Of a stretch of 44,881 bases of DNA, positions 25,148 to 32,331 are shown piece after piece. The number at the start of each line of letters is the position of its first letter. Within the stretch, counting starts at the first letter, position 1. The position numbers and the translations under genes are program-made. Source of the stretch: an uncultured Ruminococcus sp. (GTDB lineage Bacteria; Bacillota; Clostridia; Oscillospirales; Ruminococcaceae); contig CAJTWE010000021.1 of NCBI GenBank assembly GCA_910579955.1, forward strand, positions 1-44,881, given 5' to 3'. The notes under the pieces were generated by a model. That model was not told where the DNA came from. It worked only from the letters and a program-made list of their open reading frames with translations, and ran no database searches.

Positions 25148-26299
25148 ATGGATTTAAAAGAAAGAGCTGCGGCTATTGCCGATGAGCTGAATGTGGATTT
25201 TGATAAGATCCATATGATCATAGGAATCTCAAAAGACCAATTTGAAGCTGCTTGTAATGGTGATGAAGCAGCACTTAATAAGGCAACACAATTTTTAGAA
25301 GAACGTGAAACAGCGTTCTCTGCATATGAACCAGAGCAAGTTTCTGCTCTTAAAGAATTTGAAAAGACCATTCCTACAGCAGGAAGTCAACGCAACGCTG
25401 CCGAAAAGGTGGGCATCGGTTCAGCTGTCATCTCACAAATGAGAAGAGGAAAATATATAGGTCGATCTGAAAAATACTTTGCAGCTCTGATAGAATATTT
25501 TAAGATCAAATCAGAAAAAAGCGAGCTTCCGAGCGTTTATGTTCCGGTCGACTACGCACCTACAACTATATCTCAGATGATATATGAACGTCTGAGAAAT
25601 GTTCATGTTATAGGCGGATGCGCTGTCATAACAGGTGATTCCGGCATAGGAAAAACAAAAACCATACAGAAATATGCTAAGGATAATCGTACAAAAACAA
25701 TTGTAATTACAGCAAGTGTATTTCATCACACTGCAAATGATGTTCTGTACTTGTTAGCTTCGGAACTCGGAATCAGCGATAACAATAAGAGGCGTGTAAA
25801 AAATGCAGTCTTTTCAAAGCTGCATGACGGAATGATCATCATTGTAGATGAAGCACAGGAACTTACATATCAGGCAGCAAACGCACTGCGTTCTATCCCC
25901 GATCACTTTGAATCAAAAGGCGAAACCATAGGACTTGCATTTGTCGGAAATCCTTGTTTTTACAACAAATTTAACGGCAGGTATACCAGTGACCGTGTGC
26001 AGGTAAGCAGCCGATTTGTAACTGAACCGACATATACAGCAGAACAGATACAGTTTGAAGATACAAAGATGCTGTATCCGCAGCTTACCGAGCAGAATAT
26101 GCTGCAAGAACTTATGTTTCTTCACTGCATTGCGACAACTCCCAATCTTGGACAAAGAAAAGCCTTATTCATTTTCAAAAATGCATACAACTACGGCAGA
26201 TATGATTTTGATGCACTTCTTAAAGGCGCAAAGGACGCAAAGATTCATTTTGATAATCTGAATGAGATCTTGAACAAAATCAAGAAAATGGAGGCGTAA
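25148..26299 (+). CDS. MuB-type AAA ATPase (transposition target selector)
   Basis: The 383-residue protein has a helix-turn-helix (about 75-105, NAAEKVGIGSAVISQMRRGKY) followed by an AAA core. Walker A is GDSGIGKT at 163-170 and Walker B is IIIVDEAQ at 230-237. The layout is that of MuB, which binds DNA with ATP, directs the transposase to target sites and confers target immunity. It is directly downstream of the transposase gene. Confidence 0.92.
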   Translation: MDLKERAAAIADELNVDFDKIHMIIGISKDQFEAACNGDEAALNKATQFLEERETAFSAYEPEQVSALKEFEKTIPTAGSQRNAAEKVGIGSAVISQMRRGKYIGRSEKYFAALIEYFKIKSEKSELPSVYVPVDYAPTTISQMIYERLRNVHVIGGCAVITGDSGIGKTKTIQKYAKDNRTKTIVITASVFHHTANDVLYLLASELGISDNNKRRVKNAVFSKLHDGMIIIVDEAQELTYQAANALRSIPDHFESKGETIGLAFVGNPCFYNKFNGRYTSDRVQVSSRFVTEPTYTAEQIQFEDTKMLYPQLTEQNMLQELMFLHCIATTPNLGQRKALFIFKNAYNYGRYDFDALLKGAKDAKIHFDNLNEILNKIKKMEA

Positions 26300-26302
26300 G
26301 AA

Positions 26303-26587
26303 ATGAAAAGAATGTTCAGAATGAAACCTACTAAGTACGAAAAAACGATAATCCAGCTGAACGATCTTATACGTGACAGAGAAAGTTTTCTCAGGGTTAA
26401 TGCTGAATACGATTCAGTTTTTAATGAAGATATTAAAGCCCTTAAAACTGCAATCAAGGTGTTAGAAAACGCAGACTGCAAACGTATAAATTCACAATTT
26501 CACTTTATGTTTGGTGCTTTTTTAGGATCTTTGATCACCGGATTCACAGTAGTGATTATACGTTTACTTGCGTTTTTGATTATATAG
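26303..26587 (+). CDS. Small protein with C-terminal membrane helix
   Basis: The 94-residue protein has a charged helical N-terminal half (TIIQLNDLIRDRESFLRV) and a hydrophobic C-terminus (FGAFLGSLITGFTVVIIRLL). It is probably tail-anchored in the membrane. Unknown function; lies between the MuB-type gene and a run of small accessory genes. Confidence 0.6.
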   Translation: MKRMFRMKPTKYEKTIIQLNDLIRDRESFLRVNAEYDSVFNEDIKALKTAIKVLENADCKRINSQFHFMFGAFLGSLITGFTVVIIRLLAFLII

Positions 26588-26598
26588 GAGTGATTAAA

Positions 26599-26769
26599 AT
26601 GAAAAACGGCAGACGACCCACCAAAGCGCAGAGGAATCTGATTAGATATGCTGGGTTTACATCTGATGACTGGCTTATCCGTAAAGATACAAGTACAGAA
26701 ATGGTGATCATGCATAGGTTTACTGAACAAATGAGAACCATTCCCAAAAGGAGAACCTATGATGAATAA
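26599..26769 (+). CDS. DUF6906-like small protein
   Basis: This short gene encodes 56 residues from ATG 26599, with TAGGAG 9 bases upstream. It begins MKNGRRPTKAQRNLIRYAGF and continues DDWLIRKDTSTEMVIMHRFT, which fits my memory of the DUF6906 pattern (KNGKRPTRxQK ... NPxNWLVxKxxxxxxxIVHR). Such proteins are common in Firmicutes phages with no known role. Its end overlaps the next start by 11 bases. Confidence 0.7.
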   Translation: MKNGRRPTKAQRNLIRYAGFTSDDWLIRKDTSTEMVIMHRFTEQMRTIPKRRTYDE

Positions 26770-27127
26770 TGAATTGAAGATCAGAATAAAAAAAGATCTG
26801 TCTCCTCTTAGCAAGCCGGAACTTGTAGAAATGATACTGTTTCTAATGGACGTAACAACAATTGCATCAAGATACACTTCGGAAACCGGATATGATGTTC
26901 CGGAACTTGTACGCTCTATCAGAAGAGAAACTATAGAAAGTGCAATTAATGATATTATAAAAGAAAATGAAAGACTTCTTGAAGAGCTGTCAGAACTTAG
27001 GCGTTCTCTTCCGGGTACATCCACAACAACAATGGGCGTACTGAATCGCCTTGAACGAAATGCAAAGAGATACAACAAGCTGTCAGATAAGCTTGATCAG
27101 CTGGAATATCAAAAACTGGAGGTATAA
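26759..27127 (+). CDS. Early phage protein, coiled-coil, unknown
   Basis: The 122-residue protein has the ribosome site AAAGGAGA before a double ATG (26759 and 26762). Residues 65-122 are rich in Glu, Arg and Leu, as in a coiled coil (INDIIKENERLLEELSELRR). The N-terminal part contains PELVEMILFLMDV. No family recognised. Confidence 0.6.
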   Translation: MMNNELKIRIKKDLSPLSKPELVEMILFLMDVTTIASRYTSETGYDVPELVRSIRRETIESAINDIIKENERLLEELSELRRSLPGTSTTTMGVLNRLERNAKRYNKLSDKLDQLEYQKLEV

Positions 27128-27130
27128 GCA

Positions 27131-27346
27131 ATGAAAAGCAACTGGATTCCGGTATCTGAGAAGCTGCCGGAGAATAGCGGAGAGTATTTAGTGACAACTA
27201 AATTAGCAAGAGTAGGAATTATGATGTTTTCTGCTAAACACAAAAAATTCAATACATACGATAGAATGAGTGATGAAGATGCAAAATATTTTGCCATTTC
27301 AGTAATAGCTTGGAAGCCACTTCCTGAGCCATATAAAGAGAACTGA
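27131..27346 (+). CDS. DUF551 domain protein
   Basis: The 71-residue protein opens NWIPVSEKLPENSGEYLVTT and closes with VIAWKPLPEPYKE. These are the two conserved ends of the DUF551 domain, common in phages and of unknown function. It is cotranscribed with the previous gene, 3 bases apart. Confidence 0.85.
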   Translation: MKSNWIPVSEKLPENSGEYLVTTKLARVGIMMFSAKHKKFNTYDRMSDEDAKYFAISVIAWKPLPEPYKEN

Positions 27347-27354
27347 AACAAAAT

Positions 27355-27437
27355 GAGGAGCAAATCAGCTCCTCACCCTAATGCAGCCGAAGGCGGTGAC
27401 AAGCCCGTACAAATGCAGAGTCAGGGAAATAAAATAC
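27355..27437 (+). other. Hairpin leader E
   Basis: GAGGAGC (27355-27361), loop AAATCA, GCTCCTC (27368-27374), then ACCCTA, a GCC-GAAG-GC mini-hairpin and GGGAAATAAAAT, followed by CGGAGG of the gene at 27456. The order matches leader B. Confidence 0.5.
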
Positions 27438-27455
27438 ATAAACGGAGGTATTATC

Positions 27456-27755
27456 ATGACTACAAACACACTTACAAAAAAACAAACAGCAGCAATGCTT
27501 CTGGCAGTCAGAAAGGTCAAGGAGCTGGAAGCTCAGAAAAAGGCTCTTGAAGAACAGATCAAAGAGAACACAAGCTTGATAAAAGAACTTATGGAAAGCA
27601 AGCAGATAGAAGAGGTTCAGTGCGGAGAATTTACTGTCCGCTGGGCTGCGATGGCTGCAAGTCGATTTGACACAACAACATTCAAAAAGGAACATGAAGA
27701 ACTGTATATGCAGTATCTTAAGCCTTCCACAAGCAAGAGATTTTCTATTAAGTAA
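27456..27755 (+). CDS. Coiled-coil phage protein (recombination-associated type)
   Basis: The product has 99 residues from ATG 27456 behind CGGAGG. A long N-terminal helix (LAVRKVKELEAQKKALEEQIKE) is followed by a small domain containing SRFDTTTFKKEHEELYMQYL. Proteins with the SRFDxxxFKxxHPELYxxY pattern accompany phage recombination or single-strand-binding genes, as I recall. No recombinase is next to it here. The exact role is unknown. Confidence 0.65.
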   Translation: MTTNTLTKKQTAAMLLAVRKVKELEAQKKALEEQIKENTSLIKELMESKQIEEVQCGEFTVRWAAMAASRFDTTTFKKEHEELYMQYLKPSTSKRFSIK

Positions 27756-27766
27756 AGGAGGCTATT

Positions 27767-28168
27767 ATGACAAAAGAAGACTGGGAAAGCATTGAAAGAA
27801 AACTTTGCTATCCGGGAGCAGGAGTTCACCTGAAAGTGGATGGTTATGCCGTTACACTTCGTGTGATGACAATAAAAATGAAAATGGTGATCGCAGTATA
27901 TGTGAACGAATACATAAAAGGAGAATGGCTTGTAGAAGACTGCGACATCCGCCGCAGGTTTTATCAGCGTCGCAAGCACTCCCTGCTTACCGCTGCTGAT
28001 AAAAAGAAGCTGGCTAAGGAACGTAAATCTGTTCAGAAAGCAGTTCAGGAGCAGGCGACATATTATTCGTTTACGCCTTACTGGAATTCATTTCGTTCTC
28101 TTAAAAGCCATATTATCAAAAACAATGAATCAATTGAACTTTGCGAGGAAGGTGACTTAAATGAATAA
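27767..28168 (+). CDS. Early phage protein, basic, unknown
   Basis: The 133-residue protein follows AAAGGAGG. The N-terminal half looks beta-rich (GVHLKVDGYAVTLRVMTIKMKMVIAVYVN) and the C-terminal half is strongly basic (RRFYQRRKHSLLTAADKKKLAKERKSV), suggesting nucleic-acid contact. Its end overlaps the next start by 8 bases. Family unknown. Confidence 0.6.
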   Translation: MTKEDWESIERKLCYPGAGVHLKVDGYAVTLRVMTIKMKMVIAVYVNEYIKGEWLVEDCDIRRRFYQRRKHSLLTAADKKKLAKERKSVQKAVQEQATYYSFTPYWNSFRSLKSHIIKNNESIELCEEGDLNE

Positions 28169-28418
28169 GAAAATCAGATATTACATAAATATATCTTTCT
28201 ACTTCAAAATACACGATTCACATATGTTTGGCGGCGAAGGCTCAGTAGGATATGCAGCGGCTGCATTTAATCACTGTACTGCTTTTTCAGAAGAAAAAGT
28301 ACGGGAAGCATATAAAAGTCTTGCTGATAGTTTGGCAGAGCAATTTAATGTTGATGTGTCAAAAATTGAGTGCATTGCCAAAGAAGAGTACGATAGTTCT
28401 GATGAAGAGGATGAATAG
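28161..28418 (+). CDS. Early phage protein, acidic C-terminus, unknown
   Basis: The 85-residue protein overlaps its upstream neighbour. It has a beta N-terminus (RYYINISFYFKIHDSHMFGGEGSVG), a middle helix and a strongly acidic end (SSDEEDE). It could be a small regulator or nucleic-acid mimic, but no family is recognised. Confidence 0.55.
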   Translation: MNKKIRYYINISFYFKIHDSHMFGGEGSVGYAAAAFNHCTAFSEEKVREAYKSLADSLAEQFNVDVSKIECIAKEEYDSSDEEDE

Positions 28419-28421
28419 AAT

Positions 28422-29201
28422 ATGGAAAAACTTGCGTTTCCCAAAATAGCAGACTGTCCAGAGATCTCATACGATGATTATTTACAGAACCGTATAAATT
28501 TTTGGAACAGCACTTCCGGCGAATTGACAGGTTATGACTGTAAAGAATGCAAAAACAAAGGCATGATTGCATTTATTGAAGATGGTTACGAAAGACTGCG
28601 TGCCTGTAAGTGTATGAAAGTACGTGATACACTCAGGCGTATTCGTTTAAGCGGTCTTAGCGAGCTTTTACGTACTAATACATTCCAGAGCTTTGAAACA
28701 AATGAGCCATTTCAAGAGCAAATGAAACGCAGTGCATTGGAATTTGTAAAAAATAAATCAGGCTGCTTTTTTGCCTGTGGTCAATCAGGCTGCGGAAAGA
28801 CACATATTTGTACCGCTATAGTGGGTGGCATGATAAAGCAAGGAATGTCGGCACTTTATCTTGTTTGGCGTGAAGAATCAGGCAAACTTAAAGCTCATGC
28901 ATCCGAACCGGATTATCATACTCTGATAGCACCTTACAAACACACAGATGTTCTTTACATAGACGACTTGTTCAAGACAAAAGAACTTTCCGATATATCA
29001 AATGCAGATGTAAAGCTGGCATTTGAACTGCTGGATTATCGTCATAGAAATCACCTTATTACAGTGATCTCTACAGAATGGACATTACAACAGATAGCAC
29101 TGGTTGATGAAGCTATAGCCGGACGCATAGCCCAAATGTCAAAGGGTTATCGAATTCTCATAAACAAAGATCCAAATAAAAACTATAGACTTAGGGAGTG
29201 A
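28422..29201 (+). CDS. DnaC/IstB-like ATPase (helicase loader type)
   Basis: The 259-residue protein has a Cys cluster near the N-terminus (Cys40, Cys43, Cys62, Cys64), then Walker A GQSGCGKTH (120-128) and Walker B VLYIDDLF. This is the layout of DnaC/DnaI-type loaders. It may recruit the host replicative helicase to the transposed phage DNA, a job Mu leaves to host PriA, DnaT and DnaC. Mu itself has no such gene. Confidence 0.85.
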   Translation: MEKLAFPKIADCPEISYDDYLQNRINFWNSTSGELTGYDCKECKNKGMIAFIEDGYERLRACKCMKVRDTLRRIRLSGLSELLRTNTFQSFETNEPFQEQMKRSALEFVKNKSGCFFACGQSGCGKTHICTAIVGGMIKQGMSALYLVWREESGKLKAHASEPDYHTLIAPYKHTDVLYIDDLFKTKELSDISNADVKLAFELLDYRHRNHLITVISTEWTLQQIALVDEAIAGRIAQMSKGYRILINKDPNKNYRLRE

Positions 29202-29205
29202 GAAA

Positions 29206-29646
29206 ATGGATGTAAAAAAACTTTATGCAAAAGCTGCTGCTTTGGGCATGGTAGAGTCAAATAGCCATGAGGACGCCTTTCATCAGCTTGTTTTTGGTTT
29301 GACCGGAAAAGAATCAGTAAAATCACTTACAGGAGAGGAGTTTCAGCGTGTAGATAAAGAACTTTCACGAAGGCTAAAACCTGACAATGTGCCGGGCATG
29401 ATAACGAATACACAAAGAAACTATGTATGGAAACTCATGCATGAGCTGTCCGTCTTATCCCCATCTAAAGCCAGCAATGCAGAGCGTCTTGCAGGTGCGG
29501 TAAAAAGCATACTGGGCATTACAGCAAGCTCTTCCGATCCTCTTCTATGGGTGTCTAAGAGCGATGCATCAAGGCTTATTGCACGTCTTGAAAAATATGT
29601 AGAGTCAGCACAAAGGAAGCAGGCGAAGCATAGTGAATCTGGATAA
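29206..29646 (+). CDS. gemA: GemA-like protein (Mu gp16, DUF1018)
   Basis: The 146-residue protein contains HQLVFGLTGKESVKSLTGEE near the start and ITNTQRNYVWKLMHELSVL in the middle, matching the DUF1018 / GemA family. In Mu, GemA affects host gene expression and DNA supercoiling. It stands directly before the Mor-type gene, as in Mu. The 3' end overlaps that gene by 14 bases. Confidence 0.85.
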   Translation: MDVKKLYAKAAALGMVESNSHEDAFHQLVFGLTGKESVKSLTGEEFQRVDKELSRRLKPDNVPGMITNTQRNYVWKLMHELSVLSPSKASNAERLAGAVKSILGITASSSDPLLWVSKSDASRLIARLEKYVESAQRKQAKHSESG

Positions 29647-29953
29647 GCTTACACTTGATCAGCTGCACGGAAATCAAAGAGAAATTGCTGAAACTATCGG
29701 CATTGAAGCATATAAAAAGCTGGTTATGAAATATAGAGGCAGTAATATTTATATAGGGAAAGCTGATGATGTACTTCGTGCAAGCAGAGATGAAGAAATT
29801 TACAGGAAGTTTAACGGAGAAAATTATCTTGCTCTTGCTCATGCCTATGGTCTTGCAGAAAAGACCATACATGATATTATACGAGCTCAAAAAGAAATAG
29901 AAAGCTCTTTACAAATGACATTATTTATCGGTGATGATGAAGATATGCAGTAG
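29633..29953 (+). CDS. mor: Mor-type transcription activator
   Basis: The 106-residue protein starts at GTG 29633 inside the GemA gene end. It carries the Mor/C family pattern: GNQREIAETIGIEAYKKLV, then the strand SNIYIG, and the C-terminal helix-turn-helix RDEEIYRKFNGENYLALA with HAYGLAEKTIHDII. Mor activates the middle promoter in Mu by binding DNA as a dimer and contacting RNA polymerase. Here it closes the early operon and precedes a strong terminator, so its target is probably in 29954-30035 or further right. Confidence 0.9.
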   Translation: MNLDKLTLDQLHGNQREIAETIGIEAYKKLVMKYRGSNIYIGKADDVLRASRDEEIYRKFNGENYLALAHAYGLAEKTIHDIIRAQKEIESSLQMTLFIGDDEDMQ

Positions 29954-29973
29954 GTTTTCCATGGTATGATAGA

Positions 29974-30017
29974 AGCGTTATAATGATTGTAGAAACAATC
30001 GTTGTAACGCTTTTTTT
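29974..30017 (+). terminator. Early operon terminator
   Basis: AGCGTTATAATGATTGT (29974-29990) pairs with ACAATCGTTGTAACGCT (29995-30011) over 17 positions with two wobbles, loop AGAA, then six T. A TATAAT (29979-29984) lies inside the left arm and a TATGAT at 29965-29970; either could be the -10 of a Mor-dependent promoter. Confidence 0.9.
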
Positions 30018-30035
30018 ACGTTAGGAGGGAAGAAA

Positions 30036-30344
30036 TTGCAGCACGAATTCATTTACTATTTATTTACAACATGCATAACTGTAGTGATAGGGATTATCGG
30101 ATATTTTCTTAAACGAACAATGAATCGCAGTGATCAAAATGAAATCGCTATACGTGAGCTGCGTGATGACCTGCTTACCCTATCCGACAGATATGCTACC
30201 AAAGAAGAAATCAGAGAGATCAAGGAATCTATGAGTAAGCTTTCGGAAAATATCGACTATATCAAGGAACACACAACAAAAAATGACGATTTCATAAGAA
30301 CTATGACACGTCTTGAAACTAAAATCGATAAATTGAAGGGGTGA
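30036..30344 (+). CDS. Mu gp25-like protein (DUF2730-like), membrane-anchored
   Basis: The 102-residue protein starts at TTG 30036, 6 bases after AGGAGGG. It has an N-terminal membrane helix (FIYYLFTTCITVVIGIIGYF) and then a long coiled coil with heptads (EEIREIKESMSKLSENIDYIKE). Position before gp26 and gp27 analogues matches Mu gp25. A holin-like or scaffold role cannot be excluded. Confidence 0.65.
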   Translation: MQHEFIYYLFTTCITVVIGIIGYFLKRTMNRSDQNEIAIRELRDDLLTLSDRYATKEEIREIKESMSKLSENIDYIKEHTTKNDDFIRTMTRLETKIDKLKG

Positions 30345-30679
30345 GTAAATTGGAACAGAAGAAACTTATGGAACGCATGCAGCAAAGTGTATTTTTCAGA
30401 AATAATGGTATTGTACTTAAAGCCGTCAATCTTCTGCGTGATAAGTATGTGGCACTGGAGGATATTTGTAATGCGTTGCAGCCGAGTATGACGGAATCGG
30501 AATTCCGTGACTCTGTAAATTATCTGACAGAATGCGGATATATTCGCCTGCGTGGCATAGAGTCCAAAGAGCTTATCACCCTTGCAGATGCGTCTATGAA
30601 TATGCTGGAAGCAAAGGTTACAGCTGATGGCATTAAGATTATTGCTTGTGTTCGTACAGATGAATGCATTGATGTGTGA
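30341..30679 (+). CDS. Mu gp26-like winged-helix protein
   Basis: The 112-residue protein overlaps the preceding stop by 4 bases (GTGA). It looks like a winged helix: AVNLLRDKYVALEDICNAL, a second helix MTESEFRDSVNYL and a wing ECGYIRLRGIESKELITLAD. Mu gp26-type proteins have this layout and lie next to gp27. Role unproven; possibly packaging or regulation. Confidence 0.65.
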   Translation: MSKLEQKKLMERMQQSVFFRNNGIVLKAVNLLRDKYVALEDICNALQPSMTESEFRDSVNYLTECGYIRLRGIESKELITLADASMNMLEAKVTADGIKIIACVRTDECIDV

Positions 30680-30687
30680 GGTGCGGT

Positions 30688-31236
30688 ATGGGCAGACGAA
30701 CACACTCAAAAATTGACAAGCTTGACCCGACGGTAAAAGCTACTGTCGATGAAATGATAAAGACCGGAGCGTACTATCGTGAAATAGTAGACTACATCAA
30801 ATCACATGGAATCAGCATATCTGTAACTGCCGTTGGCAAGTATGCCAAAAATCTTATGAGTACACTTGATGCACTCAGACTTTCACAGGAAAACTTCCGT
30901 GCCATCATGGAAGAGACAGACAGATATCCTGATCTTGATATGACAGACGGTATACTCAGATTACTGTGTAATCAGATGCTTGAAGCTATCAATAAGCTGC
31001 CAGAAGATAGACTGGAAAATATTGATTTTGACACACTATCGAAAAATGCGGTGGCACTTACCAGAGCAGCAGCGTACAAGAAAAATATTGATATAAAAAA
31101 CAGAGATATACTTGAAAATGGTGCAGAGCAGTTTAAGGAACTCATATTTGAAGCTATGGAGAAAGAACGTCCAGACCTATATAAGGAAGTAAAGAAATTT
31201 ATTAAATCCAAGCAGAAGGAGGATAATGAGAAATGA
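30688..31236 (+). CDS. Mu gp27-like protein (DUF3486)
   Basis: The product has 182 residues from ATG 30688 with GAGG upstream. The opening GRRTHSKIDKLDPTVKATVD and the HTH-like IVDYIKSHGISISVTAVGKY match DUF3486, the Mu gp27 family, which is next to the terminase genes and probably a small-terminase or DNA-binding component. A long helical C-terminus follows. It overlaps the NusG-like gene by four bases. Confidence 0.85.
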   Translation: MGRRTHSKIDKLDPTVKATVDEMIKTGAYYREIVDYIKSHGISISVTAVGKYAKNLMSTLDALRLSQENFRAIMEETDRYPDLDMTDGILRLLCNQMLEAINKLPEDRLENIDFDTLSKNAVALTRAAAYKKNIDIKNRDILENGAEQFKELIFEAMEKERPDLYKEVKKFIKSKQKEDNEK

Positions 31237-31730
31237 TGTATGTATTTCAGGTAAAGCCCGGTACAGATCTGAATGTTGCAGCGAATCTTCGTAAACGAGG
31301 ATATTTTGTCCGCTGTCCTCAGAGAATAATGTTTATCCGCAAGGATGGTAAGTGGACTGAAAAAATTGAACCCGTATTTCCGGGATATCTTTTTCTTGAG
31401 CATCCATATAGTAAACCTTTGAATGATAAAAAGTATTATGATATATGCAATACGGAGTGTGTAATTGGATTTCTCAAAAACGGAAAACGTCCTTCCAGAC
31501 TTGCACTGCATGAGGAGCAGTACATATACTGGCTTTGGAATCATGGAAAGCCAATCGCTGCATCTCGTGTATACAAAACGGCAAACGGTGATAACATGAT
31601 TCTTTCCGGCATACTTCGTGAATACAGTGACAGTATTGTCAGTATGGATCTACGTCAAAGGCGTGCCAAAATACGTGTACCCATATGTGGTAAGGAATAC
31701 AAGATCTCACTTCCGGTAATCGGCATTTAA
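31233..31730 (+). CDS. NusG/LoaP-like transcription elongation factor
   Basis: The 165-residue protein has an NGN domain (about 1-100): MYVFQVKPGTDLNVAANLRK, then CPQRIMFIRKDGKW and VFPGYLFLE, where FPGYLF is the NusG signature. A linker leads to a KOW domain (about 113-163: GDNMILSGILREY ... DLRQRRAKIRVPICGKEYKI). It resembles specialised NusG paralogues such as LoaP and RfaH, which bind RNA polymerase and suppress termination in particular operons. It sits where Mu has late activator C, just before a leader with hairpin and terminator. Confidence 0.88.
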   Translation: MMYVFQVKPGTDLNVAANLRKRGYFVRCPQRIMFIRKDGKWTEKIEPVFPGYLFLEHPYSKPLNDKKYYDICNTECVIGFLKNGKRPSRLALHEEQYIYWLWNHGKPIAASRVYKTANGDNMILSGILREYSDSIVSMDLRQRRAKIRVPICGKEYKISLPVIGI

Positions 31731-31942
31731 ATTATGTTTATACAAATCAGTATCAGTTAAAGCATCGGTTGATTCGTCCCGATGCGGAGGCTGTTACGGT
31801 ATAATACAAAACGGTTTACGCTTCAAATTTCAGAAGAAAAGCTGAATGGCGAAGCATACCTGTTTAAAATGCGTTTAAATTGCCGCAGGAGCGTTTAAAA
31901 TTTTTCTTGCGACAAAGATTATGAAAAAACATAGTACAGCTT
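31731..31942 (+). promoter_or_regulatory. Leader of the late operon
   Basis: After the NusG-like stop codon comes a hairpin, GCATCGG (31762-31768) with CCGATGC (31779-31785). A TATAAT (31800-31805) with no good -35 box and three TTTAAA decamers (31861-31900) follow, before the terminator at 31943. The missing -35 box suggests an activated promoter. The 7-bp hairpin may be an RNA signal for the NusG-like protein or a DNA dyad for an activator. Confidence 0.6.
31861..31900. repeat. Phased TTTAAA decamers in the late leader
   Basis: TGTTTAAAAT (31861-31870), GCGTTTAAAT (31871-31880) and GCGTTTAAAA (31891-31900), cores 11 and 20 bases apart. The middle one is identical to 18714-18723. Confidence 0.7.
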
Positions 31943-31969
31943 ACAGGGGCATTTACACCCCTGTTTTTT
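31943..31969 (+). terminator. Terminator in front of the late operon
   Basis: ACAGGGG (31943-31949) pairs with CCCCTGT (31958-31964), then a T run to 31969. It lies 24 bases before the first late gene, inside the transcript leader, so late genes need read-through or antitermination unless transcribed from downstream. Confidence 0.8.
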
Positions 31970-31992
31970 CATTCCCGGAAAGGAGAGCATAT

Positions 31993-32331
31993 ATGGGCAG
32001 AAAGAAAAAGAGTATTAAAGCATTGGCTGATGGAATGAAAGCTTATGAAGATAAAAAGAAAGGCATGCAGGATACAGACTTTACAGACCTTGAATCATTT
32101 CGCACTGCATATCTAAATGAGCCGGATTCTAAGCGGCGAAAGAAACTTGCGGAGGAATACAAAAAACGTCATTCTGAGCTTGCTGCATTTCTGAATGAAA
32201 ACAGCGGACTTATTTCCTCTGATACAAAAATATCATCAATCATGCAGCAGACCGCATCAGGCATAGCAGAGGAAACAGACAATACAGAAGTCAGCAACTT
32301 ATTTGAGAAAATAAAGGAGGGACTAAGATGA
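31993..32331 (+). CDS. Small terminase-like protein (putative)
   Basis: The product has 112 residues from ATG 31993, 6 bases after AAGGAGAG. The frame is open to 31921 but that part contains the terminator. It is basic at the N-terminus (GRKKKSIKALADGMKAYEDKKKG) and mostly helical. Its last four bases overlap the large terminase gene, the usual place of a small terminase. No helix-turn-helix is obvious, so the role is inferred from position. Confidence 0.55.
   Translation: MGRKKKSIKALADGMKAYEDKKKGMQDTDFTDLESFRTAYLNEPDSKRRKKLAEEYKKRHSELAAFLNENSGLISSDTKISSIMQQTASGIAEETDNTEVSNLFEKIKEGLR

Noticed and set aside
30036..30344. Holin identity for the membrane and coiled-coil protein
   Set aside because: A single helix and coiled coil would allow it, but its place before gp26 and gp27 analogues fits the Mu gp25 type better, and no lysin is nearby.
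31921..31992. Longer start of the small terminase-like gene at 31921
   Set aside because: This stretch contains a complete terminator hairpin and no ribosome site, while ATG 31993 has AAGGAGAG at ideal distance.
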